45,534 bases of DNA from an uncultured Alphaproteobacteria bacterium (GTDB lineage: Bacteria > Pseudomonadota > Alphaproteobacteria > Rhizobiales > Aestuariivirgaceae). This document shows, one piece after another, positions 17,632 through 29,163 of this stretch (positions are counted from its first letter, which is position 1; each line of letters begins with the position of its first letter). The stretch spans positions 1 to 45,534 of the forward strand of contig CALMWF010000010.1 of assembly GCA_937873445.1 (NCBI GenBank). The letters are read 5' to 3'. The notes under the pieces were generated by a model, which had not been told where the DNA came from, did not search any database, and was given only the letters and a program-made list of their open reading frames with translations. Made by a program: the position numbers and the translations under genes.

Positions 17632-18030
17632 ATGTCAGACATGAAACCCGTGGCGCGGCCGCTGTCGCCGCATCTCCAGATCTACAAGCCCATGCTGTCC
17701 ATGATGATGTCGATCCTGCATCGCATCACCGGGGTGGCCATTTCGGGCGGCCTGCTGCTGTTGGTGTGGTGGCTGACGGCAGCGGCGGTGTCGGATGATT
17801 ATTTCAATCTGGTGCAGGCCTTCTTCGGCCACTGGTTCGGGCGGCTGGTGCTGTTCGGCTTCACCTGGGCACTCATTCACCACGCGCTGGGCGGGCTTCG
17901 CCACTTCGTCTGGGACACGGGGCGCGGCTTTGCTCTGCCCACGGTGGAGAAGATGGTGTGGCTTCACCTCATCGCCGGCATCGGCCTGACGCTTGCGGTG
18001 TGGATCATCGGCTATTGGGTGATGGCATGA
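17632..18030 (+). CDS. sdhC: Succinate dehydrogenase cytochrome b556 subunit
   Basis: This 132-residue membrane subunit of complex II helps bind heme b and ubiquinone. The family signature RPLSPHLQIYKPMLSMMMS is followed by ILHRITGVAISGG (Ser, Arg and His of the quinone site). Three membrane helices are present, with the heme-ligand region LIHHALGGLRHFVWD. It is the first gene of the sdh operon and its stop overlaps the sdhD start (ATGA). Confidence 0.97.
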   Translation: MSDMKPVARPLSPHLQIYKPMLSMMMSILHRITGVAISGGLLLLVWWLTAAAVSDDYFNLVQAFFGHWFGRLVLFGFTWALIHHALGGLRHFVWDTGRGFALPTVEKMVWLHLIAGIGLTLAVWIIGYWVMA

Positions 18031-18419
18031 ACAACGGTTCGAGCATGAAAACCCCCCTGAAGCAGGTGACGGGTCTGGGATCCGCTCACAGCGGCACCGC
18101 GCATTTCTGGCAACAGCGGCTGACCGCGCTGTTCAATCTTCCGCTGGTCGTCTTCATGATCGGCTTTATCATCAGCCATCTGGGCTCCAGCCGGGCCGAG
18201 GTTCAGGCCTCGCTCCATCATCCGGTGGTGGCGGTGCTGATGGGCCTTGGGCTTCTGTCGGTCATCTGGCACATGAAGCTTGGCCTGCAGATGGTGATTG
18301 AAGATTACGTGCACGGGCCGGTGACCAAGATTGCCGCCCTGCTATTGAACCTGGTCTATGCCGCGCTGCTGGCGGGGCTGGCCCTCTATGCCCTCCTCAA
18401 AATGAGCTTTGGTGTGTGA
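18027..18419 (+). CDS. sdhD: Succinate dehydrogenase hydrophobic membrane anchor
   Basis: This 130-residue anchor has three membrane helices and the motifs [18 protein letters not shown] and [16 protein letters not shown], where the His is the heme b ligand and the DY contributes to the quinone site. ATG 18027 overlaps sdhC by 4 bases; the longer open frame from 17958 only reads through sdhC. The stop overlaps the sdhA start (TGATG), so the complex II subunits are translationally coupled. Confidence 0.96.
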   Translation: MNNGSSMKTPLKQVTGLGSAHSGTAHFWQQRLTALFNLPLVVFMIGFIISHLGSSRAEVQASLHHPVVAVLMGLGLLSVIWHMKLGLQMVIEDYVHGPVTKIAALLLNLVYAALLAGLALYALLKMSFGV

Positions 18420-20257
18420 TGGCTGTCAAGGAACCGAAAAAGGCGCCCAAATCCGTTTCACTGAATGGCCGGGCCTATCCGATCACCGATCACAGCTTCG
18501 ACGTGGTGGTGGTGGGGGCTGGCGGGGCGGGCCTGCGCGCCACGCTGGGTGCTTCCCAGGCGGGCCTCAAGACGGCCTGCATCTCCAAGGTGTTTCCCAC
18601 CCGCTCGCACACGGTGGCGGCCCAGGGCGGCATTGCCGCCTCGCTCGGCAATATGGGGCCGGACGACTGGCGCTGGCACATGTATGACACGGTCAAGGGG
18701 GCCGACTGGCTGGGCGATCAGGACGCCATTGAATATCTGTGCCGCCAGGCGCCCACCGCGGTCTATGAGCTGGAACATTTCGGCCTGCCCTTTTCGCGCA
18801 CCGAGGAGGGCAAGATCTATCAGCGGCCCTTCGGCGGCATGATGCAGAACTTCGGCGATGGCCCGCCGGCCCAGCGCACCTGCGCGGCCGCCGACCGCAC
18901 CGGACACGCCATGCTGCACACGCTCTATGGCCAGTCGCTGCGCCATGCGGCGGAATTCTTCATCGAGTACTTCGCCCTCGACCTCATCATGGAAAACGGT
19001 GCCTGCCGCGGCGTCATTGCCATGAACATGGAGGACGGCTCCATTCACCGCTTCCGGGCGCACAACACCATCATGGCCACCGGCGGCTATGGCCGGGCCT
19101 TCTTCTCGGCCACCTCGGCCCACACCTGCACCGGTGACGGCAACGCCATGGTGCTGCGGGCGGGGCTGCCGCTGCAGGACATGGAGTTCGTGCAGTTCCA
19201 CCCCACCGGCATCTATGGCGCGGGCTGCCTCATCACCGAGGGGGCGCGCGGCGAGGGAGGCTATCTGACCAATTCGGAGGGCGAGCGCTTCATGGAGCGT
19301 TATGCGCCTTCGGCCAAGGATCTGGCGTCACGCGATGTGGTTTCGCGCTCCTCCACGGTGGAAATCCGCGAGGGCCGGGGGGTGGGCGAACACAAGGACC
19401 ATGTGTTCCTGCATCTTGAGCATCTCGATCCGAAAATTCTGGAAGAGCGCCTGCCGGGCATCACCGAGTCGGCGCGCATCTTTGCCGGCGTGGACATTAC
19501 CCGCGAGCCCATCCCCGTGCTGCCCACGGTGCATTACAACATGGGCGGCATTCCCACCAATTATCACGGCGAGGTTCTGGCGGGCGACAAGAAGAACCCG
19601 GAGAAGACCGTGCCCGGCCTGTTTGCGGTGGGCGAGGCGGCCTGCGTGTCGGTGCATGGTGCCAATCGTCTCGGCTCCAACTCGCTCATCGATCTCGTGG
19701 TGTTTGGCCGGGCGGCGGGCCTGCGCTGTGCTGAACTGACCAAGGCGGGAGCGCCGCACGCCGAGCTTCCGGCGGATGCGGGCGAGGCGGCGGTGGCGCG
19801 GCTTGATGCGCTGCGCTTTGCCAATGGGGCGGCCCCCACGGCGGCCCTTCGCCTGAAGATGCAGCGCGCCATGCAGGACAATTGCGCCGTGTTCCGCACC
19901 GGCGACGTGCTGGCGGAGGGGGCGAAGAAGATTGCCGCCGTGTGGCAGGAGGCGGCCGACATTCGCGTCACCGACCGGTCGCTGGTGTGGAATTCCGACC
20001 TCATTGAAACGCTGGAGTTTGAAAACCTCATTGCCCAGGCGGCGGTGACGGTGGAAGGGGCGCTGGCCCGCAAGGAAAGCCGCGGCGCGCACGCCCGCGA
20101 GGACTTCCCCAACCGCGACGACAAGAACTGGATGAAGCACACGCTGGCCTGGACCGATGCGGCGAAGAAGAAGGTGACGCTGGGCTATCGCCCGGTGCAC
20201 GACTTCACCCTGTCCAGGGACATTGACTACATCAAGCCCAAGGCGCGGGTGTACTGA
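18419..20257 (+). CDS. sdhA: Succinate dehydrogenase flavoprotein subunit
   Basis: This 612-residue catalytic subunit of complex II oxidises succinate to fumarate. It shows the FAD dinucleotide motif [12 protein letters not shown], the covalent-FAD His in [38 protein letters not shown] with the active-site Arg, and the C-terminal [10 protein letters not shown]. The true start is ATG 18419, directly after an in-frame GTG. The stop TGA overlaps the ATG of the RidA gene (TGATG), which separates sdhA from sdhB, an unusual arrangement. Confidence 0.98.
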   Translation: MAVKEPKKAPKSVSLNGRAYPITDHSFDVVVVGAGGAGLRATLGASQAGLKTACISKVFPTRSHTVAAQGGIAASLGNMGPDDWRWHMYDTVKGADWLGDQDAIEYLCRQAPTAVYELEHFGLPFSRTEEGKIYQRPFGGMMQNFGDGPPAQRTCAAADRTGHAMLHTLYGQSLRHAAEFFIEYFALDLIMENGACRGVIAMNMEDGSIHRFRAHNTIMATGGYGRAFFSATSAHTCTGDGNAMVLRAGLPLQDMEFVQFHPTGIYGAGCLITEGARGEGGYLTNSEGERFMERYAPSAKDLASRDVVSRSSTVEIREGRGVGEHKDHVFLHLEHLDPKILEERLPGITESARIFAGVDITREPIPVLPTVHYNMGGIPTNYHGEVLAGDKKNPEKTVPGLFAVGEAACVSVHGANRLGSNSLIDLVVFGRAAGLRCAELTKAGAPHAELPADAGEAAVARLDALRFANGAAPTAALRLKMQRAMQDNCAVFRTGDVLAEGAKKIAAVWQEAADIRVTDRSLVWNSDLIETLEFENLIAQAAVTVEGALARKESRGAHAREDFPNRDDKNWMKHTLAWTDAAKKKVTLGYRPVHDFTLSRDIDYIKPKARVY

Positions 20258-20634
20258 TGCGATCAATTGACCCAATGGATATGGCTCCGACGATTGGCAA
20301 TTATGCCCATGCCGTAAGTGTGCCGGGGAATTCACGGATGCTTTTTATCAGTGGTCAGATTCCTGCAACAGCGTCTGGGATAGTCCCGGAAGGTTTCGCC
20401 GCCCAGGCCGAAGCTGTCTGGAGTAATATTGGGAAGATTTTGCAGGACACCGGGTTGAGCTTCGGCAATCTCGCCAAGGTGACGACCTTTCTGAGCTCCA
20501 AAGAGTATGCCACCGAAAACGGAGAGATTCGGCGGAAGTTTCTGGGAGCGCATCGCCCGGCGTTGACGGTGGTTGTCGTCGACACTCTTGATCCCGCTTG
20601 GTTGCTCGAAATAGAAGCAGTTGCGGTAGGTTGA
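20257..20634 (+). CDS. RidA-family protein inserted in the sdh operon
   Basis: This 125-residue RidA/YjgF-type protein has the N-terminal YAHAVSVPGNSRMLFISGQIP stretch, FAAQAEAVWSNIGKILQDTGLSFGNLAKVTTFL, and the RPALTVVVV strand. Family members hydrolyse reactive enamine/imine intermediates from PLP enzymes, but this copy lacks the exact C-terminal signature of canonical RidA (usually IE-[IA]-EA-IA; here LEIEAVAVG). The usual catalytic Arg is not seen at its normal position: the stretch before the RPALTVVVV strand reads KFLGAH. Base composition is lower in GC and codon use (TTG, ATT, AGT, GTA) differs from sdhA and sdhB. It starts inside the sdhA stop and ends 6 bases before sdhB, so it is fully within the operon. 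Confidence 0.88.
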   Translation: MRSIDPMDMAPTIGNYAHAVSVPGNSRMLFISGQIPATASGIVPEGFAAQAEAVWSNIGKILQDTGLSFGNLAKVTTFLSSKEYATENGEIRRKFLGAHRPALTVVVVDTLDPAWLLEIEAVAVG

Positions 20635-20640
20635 AATCAA

Positions 20641-21417
20641 ATGGTTGAATTTGCACTTCCCAAGAATTCCAGGGTCCAGCAGGGCAAGGTGTGGCCCATG
20701 CCCAAGGGCACCAACATCCGCGAGTTCAAGATCTATCGCTGGACGCCGGATGATGGTCAGAACCCCAGGCTCGACACCTATTATGTCGACATGGATGCCT
20801 GCGGCCCCATGGTTCTTGATGCGCTGATCAAGATCAAGAACGAGCAGGATCCGACGCTGACCTTCCGGCGTTCGTGCCGCGAGGGCATCTGCGGTTCCTG
20901 CGCCATGAACATTGACGGCACCAACACGCTGGCCTGTCTCAAATCCTGCGGGGATGTGAAGGGGGCGGTGAAGATCTATCCCCTGCCGCACATGCCGGTG
21001 GTGAAGGATCTGGTGCCCGACCTCACCCGCTTCTATGCCCAGCACAAGTCCATTGAACCCTGGCTGAAGACCACAACGCCCGAACCGCAGGCGGAGTGGC
21101 GGCAGTCGCATGAGGACCGGGCGCTGCTGGACGGGCTCTATGAGTGCATCCTGTGTGCCTGCTGCTCCACCTCGTGTCCGTCCTACTGGTGGAACGGCGA
21201 CCGCTATCTCGGTCCGGCCATTCTGCTGCAGGCCTATCGCTGGCTCATTGACAGCCGCGACGAGGCCACCGGCGAACGCCTGGACAATCTGGAGGATCCC
21301 TTCCGGCTTTACCGCTGCCACACCATCATGAACTGCGCCAAGGCCTGCCCCAAGGGGCTGTCGCCGGCCAGGGCCATTGCCGAAATCAAGAAGATGATGG
21401 TGGAACGCAAGGTCTGA
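20641..21417 (+). CDS. sdhB: Succinate dehydrogenase iron-sulfur subunit
   Basis: This 258-residue subunit carries electrons from FAD to quinone through three Fe-S centres. Cys ligands: [22 protein letters not shown] (2Fe-2S), [12 protein letters not shown] (4Fe-4S) and [15 protein letters not shown] (3Fe-4S and 4Fe-4S). All ligands are present and length is typical. It is separated from sdhA by the RidA gene, so its expression depends on read-through of that gene. Confidence 0.98.
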   Translation: MVEFALPKNSRVQQGKVWPMPKGTNIREFKIYRWTPDDGQNPRLDTYYVDMDACGPMVLDALIKIKNEQDPTLTFRRSCREGICGSCAMNIDGTNTLACLKSCGDVKGAVKIYPLPHMPVVKDLVPDLTRFYAQHKSIEPWLKTTTPEPQAEWRQSHEDRALLDGLYECILCACCSTSCPSYWWNGDRYLGPAILLQAYRWLIDSRDEATGERLDNLEDPFRLYRCHTIMNCAKACPKGLSPARAIAEIKKMMVERKV

Positions 21418-21540
21418 TTGCTGCCGTTGACGTGGTTTTTACCCTTGCAGTCGCTTGGGATGGACATGTCAGGGCTTTGGGACGATGGGGCGTCATTGAC
21501 CGTGGCAGCGGTGAAACGGGTCACGGGGTTGGAGGGTGGC

Positions 21541-21825
21541 ATGACTGGTGCGCCGAAAACCATAGTGCATATCGACAATGAGCGGGTGACGGTGACGGAA
21601 CTGCGCTTTCAGCAGGATGATGCCACAGGCTGGCACCGCCACGAGCACGACTATGTGATCGTGCCGCTGCTCGACGGCAAGCTGCGCATTGAAACCAAAA
21701 ACGGCTCGGCCTTCTCCGAGATGAAAAAGGGCCTCCCCTATTTTCGTCACGCCGGAGTGGAGCACGATGTGATTTCCATTAATGAAGGCGAATATGCCTT
21801 CATTGAAATCGAGATCAAGAAATAG
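21541..21825 (+). CDS. Small cupin-domain protein
   Basis: This 94-residue protein has a single cupin barrel: GWHRHEHDYVIVPLLDGKL is cupin motif 1 (metal His pair and Glu/Asp) and GVEHDVISINEGEYAFIEIE is motif 2. An open frame extends back to TTG 21418, but ATG 21541 is preceded by GGTTGGAGGG and gives a compact cupin, so it is preferred. Function is unknown; related single-domain cupins bind metal and small carbonyl or sugar ligands. It lies between sdhB and acnA, 123 bases after sdhB, and its composition is somewhat lower in GC than its neighbours. Confidence 0.78.
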   Translation: MTGAPKTIVHIDNERVTVTELRFQQDDATGWHRHEHDYVIVPLLDGKLRIETKNGSAFSEMKKGLPYFRHAGVEHDVISINEGEYAFIEIEIKK

Positions 21826-21849
21826 GGTCCTATCCCGCCTTTTGTCGAT

Positions 21850-21878
21850 TTGTCTTGGCGCGGTTTTGTGTCTATAGC
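21850..21878 (+). promoter_or_regulatory. Putative sigma-70 promoter for acnA
   Basis: TTGTCT (21850-21855) and TATAGC (21873-21878) are separated by 17 bases and each matches consensus at four of six positions. They lie 38 bases upstream of the acnA start, in the gap after the cupin gene. Assigned by eye; no other good candidate is visible there. Confidence 0.35.
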
Positions 21879-21916
21879 GGCGGTGATCCACCTCACCACA
21901 GCAAGGGACATGACCC

Positions 21917-24658
<2,742 letters not shown>

Positions 24659-24801
24659 CCGGCAGCGTTGCGCGAGCGGCCCCACCGGTTTGCCGCCGGC
24701 GGATCCGCGCCGCGAATGCGGCTTGTAAGGGGCGGATTTATCGCGGAAAACTCACCCAGTCTTGACTGGCGTTTGAGGCGGGCTTCCGCCATAGCTCAAC
24801 C

Positions 24802-25542
24802 ATGATGCAGGCAATGGCCATGACACGGCGGGGCATTTTGGGTCTGGGGCTTGGCGCCCTGGCGGCACCCCGCATGGCGCAGGCACAGGTGGCATCGGCC
24901 ACGGTGGTGGAACTGTTCACCAGTCAGGGCTGTTCATCATGCCCGCCGGCCGATCAGCTTCTGGCGCGGCTTTGTGCAGAGAAAAACCTGATCGCGCTCA
25001 CCTATAATGTCGATTACTGGGACTATCTCGGCTGGCAGGACTCGCTGGCGCGGCCGGAATTTTCCGAGCGCCAGAAGGCCTATGCCAGGGCCCGCGGCGA
25101 TGCCGATGTCTATACGCCACAACTGGTGATCAACGGCCTGGTGCACGTGCCGGGCAATGATGAGACCATGGTCAGGGCCGCCATTGCCACGGCACAGACA
25201 CAGTCATTGCCGGTGTCGCTGTCGCTGGCGCGCGAGCAGGATGCGCTGGTGATTGAGGCTGGGCCTGGGGCACAGGTGAAGGGCGCAAGCCTGGTGCTGG
25301 TGCCGTTTGCGGAGGAGGTGTCAGTCACCATCAGCCGTGGCGAAAACAACGGTCAGGCCATTACCTATCATCATGTGGCCAAGCGGCTCATTCCGGCCGG
25401 GCTGTGGCAGGGAAAGCCGGTGCGGCTGGCGCTGCCCGCCGGTGACGTGATGGGCGAAAAACCCTGTGACTGCGTGGCCCTGTTGCAGGCTGAAACCGGC
25501 GGGGCCATTCTGGGGGCGGCGCGCCTTAACGCCGCGCTTTGA
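24802..25542 (+). CDS. DUF1223 secreted thioredoxin-like protein
   Basis: This protein of about 246 residues has a signal MTRRGILGLGLGALAAPRMAQAQ and the DUF1223 hallmark VVELFTSQGCSSCPPADQLLA, where C-S-S-C sits in the thioredoxin active-site position. NVDYWDYLGWQDSLARPEFSERQKAYA and TPQLVINGLVHVPG follow, also typical. The start may be ATG 24802, 24805 or 24814; the signal peptide fits any of these. Family function is not established, but export plus CxxC suggests periplasmic redox chemistry. It converges with asd. Confidence 0.88.
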   Translation: MMQAMAMTRRGILGLGLGALAAPRMAQAQVASATVVELFTSQGCSSCPPADQLLARLCAEKNLIALTYNVDYWDYLGWQDSLARPEFSERQKAYARARGDADVYTPQLVINGLVHVPGNDETMVRAAIATAQTQSLPVSLSLAREQDALVIEAGPGAQVKGASLVLVPFAEEVSVTISRGENNGQAITYHHVAKRLIPAGLWQGKPVRLALPAGDVMGEKPCDCVALLQAETGGAILGAARLNAAL

Positions 25543-25619
25543 GGCAAGGCGGGTGCCGCAAAGGCGCAGGCGCGCTGGTGAGCACGCCCGCGCATTCGGC
25601 ACAGTGGTTCAGGTGATGC

Positions 25620-26657
25620 TCAGGCTGCCCGGGTGAGCAGGCCGCGGTTGACGATGGCCTCGGCAATCTGCACCGTGTTGAGGGCGGCACCCTTCCTCAG
25701 ATTGTCCGACACCACCCACAGGTTCAGCCCGTTGTCGATGGTGGCGTCCTCGCGGATGCGGCTGATATAGGTGGCATATTCGCCAGCGGCTTCGACCGGG
25801 GTCACGTAACCGCCGGGTTCACGCTTGTCCACCACCATGCAGCCCGGCGCCTCGCGCAGGATTTCACGCGCCTCTTCGGCTGACAGCGGCTTTTCAAACT
25901 CGATGTTCACCGCCTCGGAATGGCCGACGAACACCGGCACGCGCACGCAGGTGGCGGTGAGCCTGATCTTGGGGTCGAGAATCTTCTTGGTCTCGGCCAC
26001 CATCTTCCATTCTTCCTTGGTATCGCCCGAGTCCATGAACACGTCGATGTGGGGAATGACGTTGAAGGCGATCTGCTTGGTGAACTTCTTCGGCGTCGGC
26101 GGATCGGTGACGAAAATGCCCTTGGTCTGGTCCCACAGCTCGTCCATGGCTTCCTTGCCGGCGCCCGAGACGGACTGATAGGTGGCCACCACCACGCGCT
26201 TGATGCGGGCGGCATCATGCAGGGGCTTCAGCGCCACCACCAGCTGGGCGGTGGAGCAGTTGGGATTGGCGATGATGTTGCGGCGCTTGTTCTGCTTCAT
26301 GTAGGCCTCAAGGGCGGGGGCGTTCACCTCCGGCACAATGAGCGGCACTTCCGGGTCGTAGCGCCAGCACGAGGAATTATCGATGACGATGGCGCCCGCC
26401 GCGCCGATCCTGGGCGACCAGGCCTTGGACACTTCCGAGCCCGCCGACATGAGCACGAAGTCCACGGTGGAAAAGTCAAACTGCTCAATATCCTTGCACT
26501 TCAGGGTCTTGTCGCCAAAGGACACCTCCACCCCCAGCGACCGGCGCGAGGCAATGGCGTGAACCTCGTCCACCGGGAATTCACGCTCTTCGAGAATGTT
26601 GAGCATTTCGCGGCCCACATTGCCCGTGGCGCCGACAACTGCAACCTTGTAACCCAT
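25620..26657 (-). CDS. asd: Aspartate-semialdehyde dehydrogenase
   Basis: This 345-residue cytoplasmic enzyme makes aspartate semialdehyde, the branch point to lysine and diaminopimelate, methionine and threonine. Features are the NADP motif VVGATGNVGREML, LMSAGSEVSK, DNSSCWRYDPEVPLIVPEVN, the catalytic Cys in IANPNCSTAQ, and RVPVFVGHSEAV in the substrate-binding domain. ATG 26657 follows AAGGAGACC; the extended frame to 26720 is not needed. A hairpin-rich leader lies upstream. Confidence 0.97.
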   Translation of the reverse strand: MGYKVAVVGATGNVGREMLNILEEREFPVDEVHAIASRRSLGVEVSFGDKTLKCKDIEQFDFSTVDFVLMSAGSEVSKAWSPRIGAAGAIVIDNSSCWRYDPEVPLIVPEVNAPALEAYMKQNKRRNIIANPNCSTAQLVVALKPLHDAARIKRVVVATYQSVSGAGKEAMDELWDQTKGIFVTDPPTPKKFTKQIAFNVIPHIDVFMDSGDTKEEWKMVAETKKILDPKIRLTATCVRVPVFVGHSEAVNIEFEKPLSAEEAREILREAPGCMVVDKREPGGYVTPVEAAGEYATYISRIREDATIDNGLNLWVVSDNLRKGAALNTVQIAEAIVNRGLLTRAA

Positions 26658-27069
26658 AACGGTCTCCTTCCGTTGTTCCCGCCCCCCGTGGACCCTGCGG
26701 TCCCGCCCTTCGGGCATCATTCGTCAGGCCATCATCCCCCGCGGGGTGATGGCCGGGGGACGAGGCTCAACGCTTTTTGGTAGTCTTCAGAGTGGACGCG
26801 AAACGGCCACCGCAGCCGGTTGTGGCGGCCGGCCGGGGCAGGGATTTGGCTTTCGGCGCAGGGCGCATGGGCAATCCGGGGTTTCACGCGAAAAGGCGGT
26901 TGAACGGCGGGCTTTCTAGCAGGTGAGGGCAGGCTGTCAATGCGGCCCTTGGGCGGGCCCTGCTGCCAATTTGCCAGCAGGTCACACGGGGGCTTGGCAG
27001 GTGCTTCAGGCTTCGCTAAGAGCGGGGCCGGACCACGGGGTGCCTTTCCGGGCATGTCCCTACTGTTGC
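26658..27069. other. 412-base non-coding region between asd and tRNA-Ser
   Basis: No convincing gene is present. The asd-proximal 100 bases hold three adjacent inverted repeats (GGACC-CTGC-GGTCC; GCCCTTCGGGC; and GGCCATCA...TGATGGCC with a CCCCGCGGGG core, 26727-26754), which would sit in the 5' leader of asd if it is transcribed from upstream. The tRNA-proximal part must hold the tRNA-Ser promoter. Open frames crossing it run over the tRNA or have no family resemblance. Confidence 0.6.
26727..26754. repeat. Strong palindrome in the asd leader
   Basis: GGCCATCA (26727-26734) pairs with TGATGGCC (26747-26754) around a CCCCGCGGGG palindromic core, with a 2-base bulge on one side. No T-run follows. 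It lies 70-97 bases upstream of the asd start and could be a protein-binding site or an RNA element in the leader. Confidence 0.6.
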
Positions 27070-27159
27070 GGAGAGGTGGCAGAGTGGTCGATCGCGCCGC
27101 ACTCGAAATGCGGAGTACGGGTGACCGTACCGGGGGTTCGAATCCCTCCCTCTCCGCCA
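27070..27159 (+). tRNA. tRNA-Ser (anticodon CGA)
   Basis: Ninety bases with encoded CCA. The acceptor stem GGAGAGG pairs with CCTCTCC. The anticodon stem CCGCA/TGCGG encloses CTCGAAA, so the anticodon is CGA, reading UCG. The long variable arm (GTACGGGTGACCGTAC) is typical of tRNA-Ser. The core-genome gene order stops here and mobile-element genes begin to its right, so its 3' end is the likely integration site. Confidence 0.97.
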
Positions 27160-27669
27160 CTATCAAATTGCAAACTCCCAACAGCCCGATTTCAGCGCCG
27201 AAATTCTTTTTTATTTCAAAGAGTCTTAGCCGAGGCGACCGAACCTCCGAGACTGCCGAAGGGCTGGATTTCAGTCTCTGAACGGCTTTTGTCTCAAACC
27301 ATGCGAACCTCGCTCGATTTGGTTCTGTCGAAAAATATCGGTAATTTCAATGCGTTGGCATTTTAAACCTCGCCCGAGTTGTAACGGATGCCACCACCAT
27401 CCACCCTGAACTGAGACACCCGCGGTGGACGTTGCTGGGCGGAAATCAGCGCAGTGCGCCGCACACTTTCGTTGCAGCCCTCTGTCGGATTGAGAGGAGC
27501 AGCGTCATTCCCGTGGTTGATCTGAATCCTGCCGGGCGCGCATAGAGCGTGAGGAGGTCAACGACGCGACTGGGGTCAATCAGGCCTATAACCGATCATC
27601 AAGAAACTTGGGCTGCAATGGTGACGGAGAGTGCTAGAATCTGGTATCAGTGCAAAGCGGGGGGAGATC
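27160..27669. other. 510-base region without a recognisable gene
   Basis: This AT-richer stretch separates tRNA-Ser from the kinase cassette. It has no open frame resembling a protein and no clear terminator. A possible -10 hexamer TAGAAT (27635-27640) lies 29 bases before the cassette's first ATG, without a convincing -35 element at the right spacing. The left attachment site should be near 27,140-27,170 if the tRNA 3' end is the target; no duplicate of that sequence was found elsewhere in the window. Confidence 0.5.
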
Positions 27670-28125
27670 ATGAAGACTATCGGCATTCGCGCTGCTCCGA
27701 GAGCAGTAACCTTTGCTGTCTTCGATACAGAGACACGAGAAATTCTTAATGTCGAGGAATTGCAGGTTCCGGCTGCCTTTGCGATGCCGGATGCACTGAA
27801 GTACATACGCTCGAATCTTCTTGATGTCCTCCGGGAGTACGGGATCGAACGTGCCGGAGTACGCGTGACGGAGTCCCTCGCACAGACGGCAAGCATCGAA
27901 CGCATCCAGATCGAAGGGGTCATCCAGGAGGCGTTCGCCAGTTCCAGCTTACTATCTTACTACGTGGGTCAGATTTCATCGATCTCGCGCCGCCTCGGCA
28001 TCGATCGGGCGCAGTTCAAGCCACTGGTGGCGGGAGACGAAAATCCGGGCGTCGAGAACTGGAACGACATGGCCAAGGTCGAAAGAGAGGCGATCCTCTG
28101 CGCGATGGGGGCCGAGAATGCTTAA
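27670..28125 (+). CDS. RuvC-like (RNase H fold) small protein, kinase-cassette component 1
   Basis: This 151-residue protein has a pattern that resembles RuvC-type RNase H folds. An opening strand KTIGIRAAPRAVTFAVFD corresponds to the usual IGIDPG start. A middle strand with VRVTES (Glu68) is followed by a helix IEGVIQEAFASS, and there is a C-terminal helix KVEREAILCAM. The first catalytic Asp of RuvC is absent (IGIRAAP), so it is probably a non-catalytic or diverged member. This fold call is by eye and uncertain. ATG 27670 follows GGGGGGAGATC. Its stop overlaps the kinase start by 8 bases (ATGCTTAA), which indicates tight translational coupling. Lower GC than the core genome suggests recent transfer. 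Confidence 0.7.
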   Translation: MKTIGIRAAPRAVTFAVFDTETREILNVEELQVPAAFAMPDALKYIRSNLLDVLREYGIERAGVRVTESLAQTASIERIQIEGVIQEAFASSSLLSYYVGQISSISRRLGIDRAQFKPLVAGDENPGVENWNDMAKVEREAILCAMGAENA

Positions 28126-29161
28126 GCCCTATCACAAGGCCGAACTCACATTCGATATCATCAATGAGATCGGACAGGACGGTCAGAACTCCCGCACCTT
28201 CGTGACGCGCGACCATCAGCTGGATGCGGAAATCGTCACCAAACAGATTCTGAAGGCCAAGCTGAACTCGCCCACGGAATTCTTCGCGGAATCACAGGCG
28301 CTATACGCTAGCGCTCACCCGAACGTCGTCCAAGTCCTTTACGCGTGTTTCGACAACGACCATGTCTATGTAGCCATGCCTTACTACCGCGAGGGTTCGG
28401 TGAAGAACCTGATGGCTGCAAGGCATCTTACAGTCCGTGAGATAATCACCCTGGGAGCTCAGACTCTCGCTGGGCTTCACAACATACACTCAAAGAACCT
28501 GATCCATTTCGACGTCAAGCCGGATAACATCCTGCTCTCTCCGCGCGGGGAGGCACTCGTTTCGGATTTCGGTCAAGCAAAGCAGATGAATTTCTCAGGG
28601 GTGGCCGCGCAGGATCGGCTCTACGGCAAAATGATTCCCCCAGAAGCGACGGTCACGGATCACTTCGACCGGAGATTCGATATTTACCAGGTCGGCCTAA
28701 CGCTCTACCGGATGGCCAACGGCAACGACCATTTCAACGCGCAGTTCGAAGCCTACGGCCCCCCGGAAAACTTTGATCGTGCCGCTTTCCGGTTCGATGT
28801 CCGCAACGGCAAATTTCCGGACAGATCGTCATTCTTGCCACATATTCCGTCTACGCTGCGAAATGTCATAAAGCGGTGTCTGGAGATAGATCCGGCCAAT
28901 CGCTACCAGTCTGCCATTGACGTCGTGAACGCGATGGCTGGCATCGACGGAGAATGCCTAGACTGGCAGTTCCAGCCACAAGCCGAAAAGATGATCTGGA
29001 CGAAAAGAAGGGAAGGAGCGGAATTCGAGATAGTCGTTAACGACGATGGCAGTTCCGTCGGCTACAAGAGCGTTAACGGTGCCGCCAAGCGTCGTATAGG
29101 CGACGCCTGCAAGGCCAAGATCAAGGACAGGGACCTCAGGAAGCTCTTCTCGGAGTATTAA
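28118..29161 (+). CDS. Soluble Ser/Thr protein kinase, kinase-cassette component 2
   Basis: This 347-residue Hanks-type kinase shows a degenerate glycine loop (IGQDGQNSRTFV, 18-29), the ATP lysine Lys42 in AEIVTKQI, an alpha-C Glu in FAESQALY, the catalytic loop HFDVKPDN starting at His130 (catalytic Asp132) and DFG at 150. So the catalytic residues are complete, with HFD in place of HRD. No membrane span is present, unlike PknB-type sensors. About 70 residues at the C-terminus (from DWQFQPQAEKMIW) form an extra basic domain I do not recognise. It overlaps component 1 by 8 bases and precedes component 3 by 2. Soluble kinases on mobile elements can act in abortive infection; that role here is inference. 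Confidence 0.88.
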   Translation: MLKPYHKAELTFDIINEIGQDGQNSRTFVTRDHQLDAEIVTKQILKAKLNSPTEFFAESQALYASAHPNVVQVLYACFDNDHVYVAMPYYREGSVKNLMAARHLTVREIITLGAQTLAGLHNIHSKNLIHFDVKPDNILLSPRGEALVSDFGQAKQMNFSGVAAQDRLYGKMIPPEATVTDHFDRRFDIYQVGLTLYRMANGNDHFNAQFEAYGPPENFDRAAFRFDVRNGKFPDRSSFLPHIPSTLRNVIKRCLEIDPANRYQSAIDVVNAMAGIDGECLDWQFQPQAEKMIWTKRREGAEFEIVVNDDGSSVGYKSVNGAAKRRIGDACKAKIKDRDLRKLFSEY

Positions 29162-29163
29162 CT

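Noticed and set aside
21418-21540. TTG-initiated extension of the cupin gene
   Set aside because: A good ribosome site precedes ATG 21541 and the extension has no conserved pattern.
26732-27181. Minus-strand open frame across tRNA-Ser with AEREGFEPPVRSP
   Set aside because: This type of peptide is a known artefact of reading tRNA-Ser antisense; the tRNA fold is clear.
27500-27669. Possible transposase remnant or promoter-bearing relic before the kinase cassette
   Set aside because: No transposase motif or inverted repeats could be recognised in any frame; only an isolated -10-like hexamer is seen.
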